From the NCBI GenBank assembly GCA_003557445.1, contig PWOK01000027.1:1-6476 (forward strand): a DNA stretch of 6,476 bases. The letters are read 5' to 3'. This document shows positions 1 to 6,018 of this stretch, in pieces (within the stretch, counting starts at the first letter, position 1; each line of letters begins with the position of its first letter). The notes below the pieces were generated by a model. The model had not been told where the DNA came from. It was given only the letters and a program-made list of their open reading frames with translations, and did no database searches. Source of the stretch: Halanaerobiaceae bacterium. GTDB lineage: Bacteria; Bacillota_F; Halanaerobiia; Halanaerobiales; CSSED10-376. A program made the translations under genes and the position numbers.

Positions 1-1
1 T

Positions 2-157
2 TCTTTTGCTAAATTATTTGTTGTACAGCTAGAAGATACCTGGAAATCGGGTGAAAATGTAACTGATGGTTATATTAATCCTCAAGAAGAGGATGAACAA
101 CCTGATAAGAGGATAAGAATGCTATACTTTGGTGATGTTATATTGCTTACAATTTAA
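2..157 (+). CDS. C-terminal fragment of an unrecognised protein (5' end outside the window)
   Basis: An open frame enters from the left edge and gives 51 residues before TAA at 155-157. The fragment alternates hydrophobic stretches (KLFVVQLED near its start, LYFGDVILLTI at its end) with an acidic, Pro-containing middle (NPQEEDEQPDKR). This looks like beta strands joined by a charged loop, but I recognise no family. In this gene neighbourhood the gene before rsmE is usually prmA (ribosomal protein L11 methyltransferase), and this tail does not resemble a PrmA C-terminus. No Shine-Dalgarno or start is visible, as expected for a gene beginning outside the window. A hairpin follows 25 nt after the stop, so it probably belongs to a separate transcription unit. 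It could also be a chance open frame, but 51 sense codons in AT-rich DNA followed directly by a hairpin favours a real gene end. Confidence 0.6.
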   Translation, partial: SFAKLFVVQLEDTWKSGENVTDGYINPQEEDEQPDKRIRMLYFGDVILLTI

Positions 158-170
158 AAGAAGTTAATAT
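143..170 (+). promoter_or_regulatory. Weak candidate sigma-A promoter for the rsmE operon
   Basis: TTGCTT (143-148) and TAATAT (165-170) are separated by 16 nt and match the -35 and -10 consensus only partly. The site overlaps the end of the upstream coding fragment and lies before the hairpin at 183-232. If it is used, that hairpin would be part of the rsmE 5' leader. AT-rich DNA produces such matches often, so this is only a candidate. Confidence 0.2.
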
Positions 171-182
171 ATAAAAATATTA

Positions 183-232
183 GTCCTCCCCTTAAGTTAG
201 GTGTTTCATGTTTTATTGAAACAGGGGAGGAC
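183..232 (+). terminator. Two-stage GC-rich hairpin: terminator of the upstream gene or rsmE leader structure
   Basis: GTCCTCCCC (183-191) pairs perfectly with GGGGAGGAC (224-232). Inside it TGTTTCA (202-208) pairs with TGAAACA (217-223), leaving an 8-nt loop and a 10-nt bulge on the 5' side only (192-201). The hairpin lies between a stop codon at 157 and the rsmE start at 262, so a terminator for the upstream gene is the simplest reading. The following bases (ATATATTTCTT) make a poor U-tract on the + strand. The bases on the other side would give a better U-rich run on the - strand. A leader-RNA structure for the rsmE operon therefore remains possible. Confidence 0.6.
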
Positions 233-261
233 ATATATTTCTTCATATGGAGTTGAAAGAG

Positions 262-1011
262 ATGTATCGATTTTTTGTTAAAGAAGATAATATAAAAGAA
301 AACAGAGTTAAAATTACCGGTGATGATTATAATCATATATCAAAATCATTAAGACTGCAGCCTGGAGATAAAATTATTATCTGTGATGGTCGAAAAAATG
401 ATTATCTGGTTCAGCTGAGTGAATTCGGAGATAATATTATTAAAGCAGAAATTAAAAATAAAATTAAAAATAAAAATGAACCGGTTATTAATATTTCACT
501 GGCTCAGGCCCTTCCCAAAAAAAACAATATGGATTTAATAGCTCAAAAAGCAACAGAAATTGGTTTTAAAAAACTAATTCCTTTACTTACTGAAAGAACT
601 ATAGTAAAATTAACTGCAAAGAAGGAAAAAAAGAAAATAAAAAGATGGCAGAGGATTACCAGAGAAGCAGCCAAACAATCTCAAAGAGGAATTATCCCTG
701 TTGTCAATAAGGTGCTTAACTTAAAGGGAATAACCCGGATATCTTCTGACTATGACCTGGTTTTACTGTACAGGGCAGAGGAAAATCTTTCTGATATAAA
801 ACAGATTCTCGATAAAAAAGGAAAAAGTACAATTAAGGATATTTTGATATTAATTGGTCCTGAAGGTGGTTTTAGTAAAGATGAAGTAGAATATATAACA
901 GATAAAACAAAAGCCTTTTCAGTAACTCTGGGACCCAGAATACTGAGGACTGAAACAGCAGGACTGGTTGCCATGACAACAATATTATATGAATTTGACC
1001 AGTTAAAATAA
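262..1011 (+). CDS. rsmE: 16S rRNA (uracil(1498)-N3)-methyltransferase RsmE
   Basis: A SPOUT-class methyltransferase that uses S-adenosylmethionine to methylate N3 of U1498 in 16S rRNA of the 30S subunit (family knowledge). The 249 residues match the usual family length. The N-terminus MYRFFV is the typical RsmE opening of a PUA-like RNA-binding domain (about 1-70). The SPOUT domain (about 75-249) carries AQALPKKNNMDLIAQKATEIG, the knot signature IGPEGGF at 198-204, and LGPRILRTETA at 213-223, which form the cofactor-binding trefoil knot. I chose ATG 262 over the in-frame ATG 247 because it gives the family N-terminus and has GGAG (249-252) 9 nt upstream; the longer start would place that GGAG inside the gene. 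Residues 64-71 are IKNKIKNK, encoded by a 12-nt tandem repeat. mtaB follows after 34 nt, probably in the same operon. It corresponds to B. subtilis yqeU. Confidence 0.96.
   Translation: MYRFFVKEDNIKENRVKITGDDYNHISKSLRLQPGDKIIICDGRKNDYLVQLSEFGDNIIKAEIKNKIKNKNEPVINISLAQALPKKNNMDLIAQKATEIGFKKLIPLLTERTIVKLTAKKEKKKIKRWQRITREAAKQSQRGIIPVVNKVLNLKGITRISSDYDLVLLYRAEENLSDIKQILDKKGKSTIKDILILIGPEGGFSKDEVEYITDKTKAFSVTLGPRILRTETAGLVAMTTILYEFDQLK
451..474 (+). repeat. Perfect 12-nt tandem duplication inside rsmE
   Basis: The 12-mer ATTAAAAATAAA occurs twice back to back (451-462 and 463-474), in frame, and encodes IKNK twice (residues 64-71) at the junction between the RNA-binding and SPOUT domains of RsmE. 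As a multiple of three, gain or loss of a unit would lengthen or shorten the linker without a frameshift. It probably arose by replication slippage in A-rich sequence. Confidence 0.8.
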
Positions 1012-1027
1012 AACAGATATTTATAAT

Positions 1028-1038
1028 AGGAGTGTGAT
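1028..1038 (+). promoter_or_regulatory. Extended Shine-Dalgarno that sets the mtaB start
   Basis: AGGAGTGTGAT resembles the full 16S-complementary sequence AGGAGGTGAT with one extra or changed base. It ends exactly 7 nt before ATG 1046. It contains GTG 1034, in frame with mtaB, which would be a false upstream start because it lies inside the ribosome-binding site. Confidence 0.8.
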
Positions 1039-1045
1039 CTTTAGT

Positions 1046-2353
1046 ATGGCAAAAGTTGCCTTTTATACCCTGGGTTGTAAAGTCAATCAATATGAGACAG
1101 AAGCAATAATGGACCATTTTAAAAATCAGGGGTATAAAATAGTTGATTTTGATAAAACAGCAGATATATATATTATTAACAGCTGTACTGTTACCAGTCA
1201 GGCTGCCAGAAAAACAAGACAATATGCACGCCGGGCCAAAAAAAAGAACCAGGAGAGTATTGTTGTTGTAGCCGGTTGTTATCCCCAGGTATCACCTGAA
1301 GAGGTAAAACAAATAGATGAGATAGATCTGGTTACTGGTACTGATAAAAAGAACAGGCTGGTTAATATTATTGAAGAATATATAAATAATGAAAATATAG
1401 ATTATAATATAAGTGAATATGATCAATTGAAAGAATTTGAAGATTTAAAAATTACTGAGTTAAGGGAAACCACAAGGGCCTATATTAAAATAGAAGAAGG
1501 TTGTAATCAATTTTGTAGTTACTGTATTATACCCTATGCCCGTGGTCCTGTAAGGAGCAGGAAGCTTGATTCAGTAATAACTGAAACAAAAAATCTTGTA
1601 GATAAAGGGGTTAAGGAAATAGTCTTAACAGGTATTCATCTTGGGGCTTATGGTTTTGACTGGAATCAAAAATCAGCATTAATAGAATTAATTAAAAAAC
1701 TGCTCCTGATAGAAAAACTGGAAAGAATTCGTTTAAGTTCCATAGAAATAACAGAAGTATCTGATGAATTAATTGATCTAATTGCCACAGAGGATAAAAT
1801 GTGCCGTCATTTACATTTGCCCCTGCAGAGTGGTAGTAACAAAATACTTAAAGCAATGAACCGTCCCTATACAAATGAGTTTTTTCGGGAAAAAAACAAA
1901 ATAATAAAAGAAAAAATACCGGATATTGGTATTACTACAGATGTTATTGTTGGTTTTCCAGGAGAAAAAAAAGATGATTATCTTAAAACATATCAAATAA
2001 TTGAAGAAATAGAATTTAGCAGATTACATGTATTTCCTTTTTCGGCCAGAGAAGGTACCCCTGCAGCTAAAATGAAAAATACTGTCAATGGTGAAATAAT
2101 AAAAAAGAACTGTCAAAAGTTAAGAAAATTAAATCAAAAATTAATGTTAAAATTTCAGAAAAAATTTACAGGTAAAAAAATAGATGTTTTAATTGAGGAA
2201 AAAAGGGATAAAAAAACAGGAATGCTCACTGGATTTACAGATAATTATATCAGGGTTATAACTGAAGGAGAAGATAAGTTTAAGGGAGAAATTGTTAAAG
2301 TAATGCTAACTGAGAGCCATAATTATAAAAAAATTAAGGGAAATGTAATTTAA
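1046..2353 (+). CDS. mtaB: tRNA t6A37 methylthiotransferase MtaB (radical SAM)
   Basis: Converts N6-threonylcarbamoyladenosine to its 2-methylthio form at position 37 of ANN-decoding tRNAs, using two [4Fe-4S] clusters and S-adenosylmethionine (family knowledge). The 435 residues are typical. The N-terminal UPF0004 domain has the three cluster-binding cysteines C11 (TLGCKVNQYE), C47 (NSCTVT) and C78 (AGCYPQ). The radical SAM motif C153-x3-C157-x2-C160 lies in EGCNQFCSYCIIPYARGP. LHLPLQSGSNKILKAMNR and the following TTDVIVGFPGE are classic MTTase segments. A TRAM RNA-binding domain fills the C-terminus (about 375-435). CKVNQYET distinguishes MtaB from MiaB and RimO. The start at ATG 1046 gives the family opening MAKVAFYTLGCKVNQYE; the in-frame GTG at 1034 lies within the Shine-Dalgarno. 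It corresponds to B. subtilis yqeV. It lies 34 nt after rsmE, and 54 nt precede the HIT gene. Confidence 0.96.
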   Translation: MAKVAFYTLGCKVNQYETEAIMDHFKNQGYKIVDFDKTADIYIINSCTVTSQAARKTRQYARRAKKKNQESIVVVAGCYPQVSPEEVKQIDEIDLVTGTDKKNRLVNIIEEYINNENIDYNISEYDQLKEFEDLKITELRETTRAYIKIEEGCNQFCSYCIIPYARGPVRSRKLDSVITETKNLVDKGVKEIVLTGIHLGAYGFDWNQKSALIELIKKLLLIEKLERIRLSSIEITEVSDELIDLIATEDKMCRHLHLPLQSGSNKILKAMNRPYTNEFFREKNKIIKEKIPDIGITTDVIVGFPGEKKDDYLKTYQIIEEIEFSRLHVFPFSAREGTPAAKMKNTVNGEIIKKNCQKLRKLNQKLMLKFQKKFTGKKIDVLIEEKRDKKTGMLTGFTDNYIRVITEGEDKFKGEIVKVMLTESHNYKKIKGNVI

Positions 2354-2392
2354 AAAGAAGGAATTTAATAATTTAAAGAGAATTAATATTAC

Positions 2393-2400
2393 GAGGTGAT
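2393..2400 (+). promoter_or_regulatory. Extended Shine-Dalgarno that sets the HIT gene start
   Basis: GAGGTGAT is complementary to the 3' end of 16S rRNA and ends 7 nt before ATG 2408. An in-frame GTG (2396) and ATG (2399) overlap it and are therefore unlikely starts. Confidence 0.8.
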
Positions 2401-2407
2401 GAAAAAT

Positions 2408-2734
2408 ATGGAAGAATGTGTTTTTTGTAAAATCATAAACGGTGAGATGGATACAGAACTGGTTTATGAAGATGAAAAAGTTGTTGCTTTTGAAGACATT
2501 AATCCACAGGCTCCGGTACATTTGTTAATTGTACCAAAAGAACATACACCAACATTGCTTGATCTTGATAACTATGATATTATAGGACATATATTTAAAA
2601 TAGCAAATAAACTTTCAGCAGAGAATAATATTGATGAAGAAGGATTCAGAATAATTGCAAATTGTAAAGAGGGAGGTGGCCAGATAGTATTTCATATTCA
2701 CTTTCATTTACTAGGAGGCAAAGATTTTAGTTAA
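2408..2734 (+). CDS. HIT-family (HINT-like) purine nucleotide phosphoramidase/hydrolase, short C-terminus
   Basis: Histidine-triad proteins of this branch hydrolyse AMP-linked substrates such as adenosine phosphoramidates; the physiological substrate here is unknown. The 108 residues open with MEECVFCKIINGE, typical of bacterial HINT proteins, including a Cys4-x2-Cys7 pair that binds zinc in some relatives. The active-site triad is complete: H96-I-H98-F-H100-L-L, preceded by GGGQIVF and followed by GG. The nucleotide-pocket segment VAFEDINPQAPVHLLIVPKEH is also present. Most relatives continue after the triad to a conserved Trp-Pro-Pro-Gly end. Here the frame stops after GGKDFS, with TAA where the Trp codon should be and a Pro codon (CCA) just beyond. 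The start at 2408 follows from the Shine-Dalgarno at 2393-2400 and the family N-terminus. The gene commonly sits beside rpsU and yqeY in clostridia; rpsU is absent here. Confidence 0.93.
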   Translation: MEECVFCKIINGEMDTELVYEDEKVVAFEDINPQAPVHLLIVPKEHTPTLLDLDNYDIIGHIFKIANKLSAENNIDEEGFRIIANCKEGGGQIVFHIHFHLLGGKDFS

Positions 2735-2760
2735 CCAGATTAATAATCCAGGCCATTTTC

Positions 2761-2770
2761 AGGAGGTGAT
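2761..2770 (+). promoter_or_regulatory. Full-length Shine-Dalgarno AGGAGGTGAT that sets the yqeY start
   Basis: AGGAGGTGAT is a perfect 10-nt complement to the 3' end of Firmicutes 16S rRNA and ends 7 nt before ATG 2778. It contains an in-frame GTG (2766) that would be mistaken for a start four codons too early. Confidence 0.85.
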
Positions 2771-2777
2771 TCCAGAG

Positions 2778-3080
2778 ATGGCTACTTTAAAAAAATTACT
2801 TGTAGAAGATATGAAAGAAGCAATGAAAGAAAAAGAAAAAATGAAAGTATCTGTAATAAGAATGCTGAGAGCTTCGATTAAAAATACTGAAATAAACAAA
2901 CGTAAAGAACTAACAGATGAAGAAGTTATAGATGTTCTGGTTAAAGAAATAAAACAATATCAGGAATCAAAAAGTAAATATAAAGAACTGGGTAAAAAAG
3001 AAGCAGTTCAAAGTATTGAAAAAGAAATAGAAATTTTGTCTGGTTATTTACCTGATGATTATCAGGAGGATATTTTTTAA
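2778..3080 (+). CDS. yqeY: YqeY (GatB/YqeY-like) protein lacking the C-terminal domain
   Basis: YqeY proteins are small helical proteins whose C-terminal half resembles the tail domain of the GatB subunit of the tRNA-dependent amidotransferase. Their cellular role is not established, although a tRNA link is often assumed. The N-terminal part is clear: DMKEAMKEKEKMKVSVIRMLRASIKN, then LTDEEVIDVLVKEIKQYQES, and EIEILSGYLPDD, all in family order. The family is usually about 145-150 residues; this one has 100. It ends a few residues after the YLP motif, exactly where the GatB-like helical bundle should start. The 23 nt before nfeD have no room for the missing part in another frame, so this is a clean truncation, not a frameshift. 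The start at ATG 2778 is set by the Shine-Dalgarno at 2761-2770. The gene lies 43 nt after the HIT gene, in the place where yqeY follows rpsU in relatives. Confidence 0.9.
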   Translation: MATLKKLLVEDMKEAMKEKEKMKVSVIRMLRASIKNTEINKRKELTDEEVIDVLVKEIKQYQESKSKYKELGKKEAVQSIEKEIEILSGYLPDDYQEDIF

Positions 3081-3103
3081 ATTTATTAAAAGGGGTAATT
3101 ATA

Positions 3104-4417
3104 ATGAATAAAAAATCAACCCACTTTTATATAATATTAACCTTAGTTTTTATTATATTATTTTCTACTATTACTTTTGCTTCAGAAAACAATTTTGTTT
3201 ACAGAGTGGATTTAGAGGGAACAATAGATTCAGGAATGGTAAATCTACTGAATAGGGCAATAAATGAAGCAGAAAAAAATAATGCAGATCAATTAATTAT
3301 TACTATAAATTCTGAAGGTGGTTATATTAATTCAGGCCTTAAAATGAAGGATGCTATTTTTGGAGCAAGGATTGAAATAACCACTTTTGTTGTTAATCGT
3401 GCCCTATCTGCAGCAGCACTGGTTGCTCTTTCAGGAGATCAGATGGTTATGATGGAAGCCAGTACAATTGGAGCTGCAGAAACAATCCCCCGGGAGGAAA
3501 AATATATTTCAGCCATGCGCTCTGAATTTCAATCAGCAGCAGAAAGAAGAGGTAAAGATGGTAGACTGGCACAGGCTATGGTTGATAGAGATGTTGAAAT
3601 AGCAGGTGTTATTGAAAGTGGCAAATTATTATCCATGGTGGCCAGTGAAGCTTATGAACATCAACTTGCTGATGGAATAGTATCCGGTTTTCAGGACCTC
3701 CTGTTATTTCTTGATCTGGAAAATGCCAGAATAGAAAATATTGAAATGACTTTTCCTGAAAGAATGGCCAGGATAATTACCAATCCAGTAATTAGTGTAC
3801 TTTTGCTGACTATTGCCATTTTAGCATTAGTATTTGAAATTATTGCCCCGGGCTGGGGAGTTGGAGGTACAGTTGGGCTTTTGGGACTGGCTTTGTTTTT
3901 TAGTGGCCATATAATATTTGGTAATGCTGGACTGGGTATTGTTGTACTGTTAATAGTTGGTTTGATTTTACTTAGTATCGAAATTTTTGTGATACCGGGA
4001 TTTGGAATTACAGGCATAGGTGGGCTTTTTGCTATCTTTGCCAGTCTATTTTTAGTATTTCCTTCACCAGAAATTGCTCTGCCTGTACTGGCAGCTGTTC
4101 TTACTTTTAGTATACTGGGAGTTATTATTCTTATGAAGATATTTGGCTCCAGCAATATATGGAGAAGGATATCTCTGGAGACAAGTGAAACAGTGGAGGA
4201 AGGTTATACTGCTTCCAGTAATAGATCTGAATTAAAAGGGGAAAAGGGATATACTGTAACTCCTTTAAGGCCTTCAGGTATAATTGATATAGATGGTGAA
4301 AGATTGAATGTGGTTACTGAAGGAGATTTTATAGATAAGAATACAAAAGTAAAGATTGTAAAAGTTGCCGGTAATAGAATTATTGTCAAAAAAATAATTA
4401 AGGAGAGTGAAAAATAA
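3104..4417 (+). CDS. nfeD: Long-form NfeD membrane protein with ClpP-like protease domain (YqeZ/NfeD1b)
   Basis: A membrane partner of flotillins, thought to act in or near membrane microdomains. The 437 residues show a signal peptide (1-26, likely cut after TFA), then an outward-facing ClpP/SppA-like domain (about 30-205) with the [12 protein letters not shown] loop at 69-80 and the nucleophile context RALSAAAL (Ser102). About five membrane helices follow (roughly 227-248, 251-271, 274-295, 298-319, 326-346). The C-terminal cytosolic OB-fold (about 365-435) has the typical [16 protein letters not shown] and VVTEGDFID motifs. In the archaeal homologue the Ser-Lys dyad is 41 residues apart (S97, K138); here the equivalent position is Gln143 ([11 protein letters not shown]), so catalysis may be altered or lost. 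The start ATG follows AGGGG at 3091-3095. The stop overlaps the floA start by one base (TAATG), implying translational coupling. Confidence 0.94.
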   Translation: MNKKSTHFYIILTLVFIILFSTITFASENNFVYRVDLEGTIDSGMVNLLNRAINEAEKNNADQLIITINSEGGYINSGLKMKDAIFGARIEITTFVVNRALSAAALVALSGDQMVMMEASTIGAAETIPREEKYISAMRSEFQSAAERRGKDGRLAQAMVDRDVEIAGVIESGKLLSMVASEAYEHQLADGIVSGFQDLLLFLDLENARIENIEMTFPERMARIITNPVISVLLLTIAILALVFEIIAPGWGVGGTVGLLGLALFFSGHIIFGNAGLGIVVLLIVGLILLSIEIFVIPGFGITGIGGLFAIFASLFLVFPSPEIALPVLAAVLTFSILGVIILMKIFGSSNIWRRISLETSETVEEGYTASSNRSELKGEKGYTVTPLRPSGIIDIDGERLNVVTEGDFIDKNTKVKIVKVAGNRIIVKKIIKESEK

Positions 4418-5427
4418 TGGAACCAATTTCTTTAATCATTATTGCTGGTGTAATAATATTTATAGGGCTTTTCTTTTACTTTATTCCAGTTGCCCTGTGG
4501 ATTTCTGCAGTGGCTGCAGGGGTAAGGATTCGTTTTATTGATTTGATCGGTATGAGATTAAGAAGGGTTGTTCCTTCTTTAATAGTTAGTCCCATGATTA
4601 AATCACACAAAGCCGGTCTGGCCCTGGGTAGTAACAAACTGGAAGCTCATTATCTGGCAGGTGGTAATGTGGACAGGGTTGTTGATGCTTTAATTGCAGC
4701 ACAGAGAGCTGAAATTGATCTCAGTTTTGAAAGAGCAGCAGCAATTGATCTGGCAGGAAGAGATGTTTTAGAGGCTGTACAGATGAGTGTTAATCCTAAA
4801 GTAATTAAAACACCAATGGTAACTGCTATTGCTATGGATGGAATTCAGGTTATGGCTACAGCCAGGGTTACAGTCAGGGCTAATATAGAAAGACTGGTTG
4901 GTGGAGCCGGTGAAAAAACTGTACTGGCCAGAGTTGGAGAAGGTATTGTCACAACTGTTGGTTCTGCTGAAACCCACAAAAATGTTCTGGAAAACCCTGA
5001 TTCCATTTCCAAAACAGTACTGGAAAAAGGTCTTGATTCCGGAACTGCTTTTGAAATCCTTTCAATTGATATAGCTGATGTTGATGTTGGTAAAAATATT
5101 GGTGCTGAATTACAGACAGATCAGGCTGAAGCCGATAAAAACATTGCTCAGGCCAAGGCTGAAGAAAGACGGGCAATGGCTATTGCTCTGGAACAGGAAA
5201 TGAAAGCTAAGGTTCAGGAAATGAGAGCTAAAGTTGTGGAAGCTGAAGCTGAAGTACCTAAAGCCATGGCCAAAGCTTTACGGGATGGAAACATTGGTGT
5301 TATGGATTATTTAAATCTCCAGAATATAAAAGCTGACACAGATATGAGGGATAGTATCTCAGGATTTTCTGGTGATGAGCAAATTAATAAAAAACAAAGT
5401 GATCGCAAACAAAATAAGGATAATTAA
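4417..5427 (+). CDS. floA: Flotillin-like protein FloA (YqfA), membrane-microdomain scaffold
   Basis: FloA organises functional membrane microdomains in Firmicutes and affects membrane fluidity and assembly of signalling and secretion proteins (family knowledge). The 336 residues match family length. A hydrophobic membrane-inserting segment spans about residues 5-35, with no signal peptide cleavage site. It is followed by [17 protein letters not shown] and an SPHFH/PHB-like domain through about 230, including [20 protein letters not shown] and GVEG-type segments such as [14 protein letters not shown]. The EA-rich coiled coil (about 236-285: [35 protein letters not shown]) drives oligomerisation. 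[21 protein letters not shown] is the conserved end block. A polar, Lys/Gln/Asn-rich tail follows. The start ATG 4417 overlaps the nfeD stop by one base and has AAGGAGAG at 4400-4407. The nfeD-floA pairing is widespread and supports joint function. Confidence 0.96.
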   Translation: MEPISLIIIAGVIIFIGLFFYFIPVALWISAVAAGVRIRFIDLIGMRLRRVVPSLIVSPMIKSHKAGLALGSNKLEAHYLAGGNVDRVVDALIAAQRAEIDLSFERAAAIDLAGRDVLEAVQMSVNPKVIKTPMVTAIAMDGIQVMATARVTVRANIERLVGGAGEKTVLARVGEGIVTTVGSAETHKNVLENPDSISKTVLEKGLDSGTAFEILSIDIADVDVGKNIGAELQTDQAEADKNIAQAKAEERRAMAIALEQEMKAKVQEMRAKVVEAEAEVPKAMAKALRDGNIGVMDYLNLQNIKADTDMRDSISGFSGDEQINKKQSDRKQNKDN

Positions 5428-5441
5428 TAGGGGAGATCATT

Positions 5442-5885
5442 ATGCAAGTGTTTTTTGAAAGCCTGCCTATTTTATTGTTAATTATCTATGGTATAAAAAA
5501 ATTCATGGATAGTATTGAAGAAAAGGATGATCAGGAGGATCATGAGGGTTATTCCTATGAATATAATAATCAGGAGAATAGAGAAAATATTGAAAATGAA
5601 GAAACTGATAATCTGGAATATTTGAATCAGATTGAGGACGAAATGGAGAATAAATTTAAAAAGGAGAATATTGTTCAAAAAGAAAAAAATGAGGACTTAT
5701 CATTGGATAAAATGAAAAAAGCCAGTAAAAAAATTGAACAATTAAAAACAGGTTCTTCCTCCACTTCTATGGATAATTTTTTAAGTAAACTGGACAAAAA
5801 AGACCTTGTTAAGGGAATTGTTTTCAAAGAAATACTGGATAAACCTCGTTCTAAAAGACCCTATAGACCTTTAAACAGAGACTAA
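5442..5885 (+). CDS. Membrane-anchored acidic protein with a conserved basic C-terminal motif; function unknown
   Basis: 147 residues with no assigned function. An N-terminal hydrophobic helix (about 4-19, ESLPILLLIIYGIKK) likely anchors it with the rest in the cytoplasm. Residues about 24-87 are extremely acidic and rich in Glu, Asp and Asn (for example EEKDDQEDHE, NRENIENEETDN), probably disordered or coiled. A Ser-rich hinge (GSSSTS, 104-109) leads to the C-terminal block LVKGIVFKEILDKPRSKRP (about 122-140). This resembles the short GI-x-x-EIL-x-x-PR-x-x-RP tail I recall from small anchored proteins of clostridia; I could not check it. It has a good ribosome-binding site (AGGGGAG 5429-5435) and starts 14 nt after floA, so it is cotranscribed with nfeD-floA and ended by the terminator at 5902-5952. 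In Bacillus this slot between floA and yqfC holds yqfB, which is about half this length; I see no clear similarity. Confidence 0.85.
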   Translation: MQVFFESLPILLLIIYGIKKFMDSIEEKDDQEDHEGYSYEYNNQENRENIENEETDNLEYLNQIEDEMENKFKKENIVQKEKNEDLSLDKMKKASKKIEQLKTGSSSTSMDNFLSKLDKKDLVKGIVFKEILDKPRSKRPYRPLNRD

Positions 5886-5901
5886 TATAATTTTTTGTAT
5901 T

Positions 5902-5952
5902 CAGGGGGATAAGTTTGCAAAAAGTAGCAAACATGCCATTCCCCTGTTTTTT
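5902..5952 (+). terminator. Intrinsic terminator closing the rsmE-to-floA gene cluster
   Basis: CAGGGGGAT (5902-5910) pairs with ATTCCCCTG (5938-5946), nine pairs with one G-U. A second stem, GTTTGC (5913-5918) with GCAAAC (5927-5932), sits inside it with an 8-nt loop. Six T residues follow immediately (5947-5952), then GTTCTTT. It starts 17 nt after the stop of the acidic membrane protein and separates it from yqfC. Confidence 0.92.
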
Positions 5953-5978
5953 GTTCTTTAACTAATTTTCTCATAAAC

Positions 5979-6006
5979 TTGTAAGTAATTAATTTTATGT
6001 TATAAT
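5979..6006 (+). promoter_or_regulatory. Candidate sigma-A promoter with extended -10 upstream of yqfC
   Basis: TTGTAA (5979-5984, 4 of 6 to consensus) and a perfect TATAAT (6001-6006) are spaced 16 nt apart, with TG at 5998-5999 forming an extended -10 (TGTTATAAT). It lies just after the terminator and about 70 nt before the yqfC start, so it would give a leader of roughly 60 nt. It would allow expression outside sporulation. Confidence 0.55.
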
Positions 6007-6018
6007 AAAAAGAGATGT

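Noticed and set aside
247..261. Upstream ATG start for rsmE at 247
   Set aside because: It would place the GGAG ribosome-binding site inside the coding region and add five residues before the typical MYRFFV opening.
158..261. T-box or other known riboswitch before rsmE
   Set aside because: The leader is too short, and no T-box sequence or other class signature that I know of is present; only the hairpin can be supported.
872..1222. 116-codon - strand open frame spanning the rsmE-mtaB junction
   Set aside because: It overlaps conserved motifs of both genes on the other strand and has no recognisable domain.
1236..1975. Runs of eight A in mtaB as possible programmed frameshift sites
   Set aside because: The frame stays open with all family motifs present before and after each run, and no downstream pseudoknot or alternative product is evident. 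In such AT-rich DNA the runs are expected.
3691..4155. 154-codon open frame on the - strand opposite nfeD
   Set aside because: It lies wholly antisense to the well-conserved NfeD membrane region, its sequence is Ile/Pro/Ser low-complexity typical of a shadow frame, and no family is recognisable.
4768..5176. Two overlapping - strand open frames opposite floA, one Gln-rich
   Set aside because: The Gln/Phe richness is the reverse complement of the EA-rich coiled-coil coding of FloA; there is no independent support.
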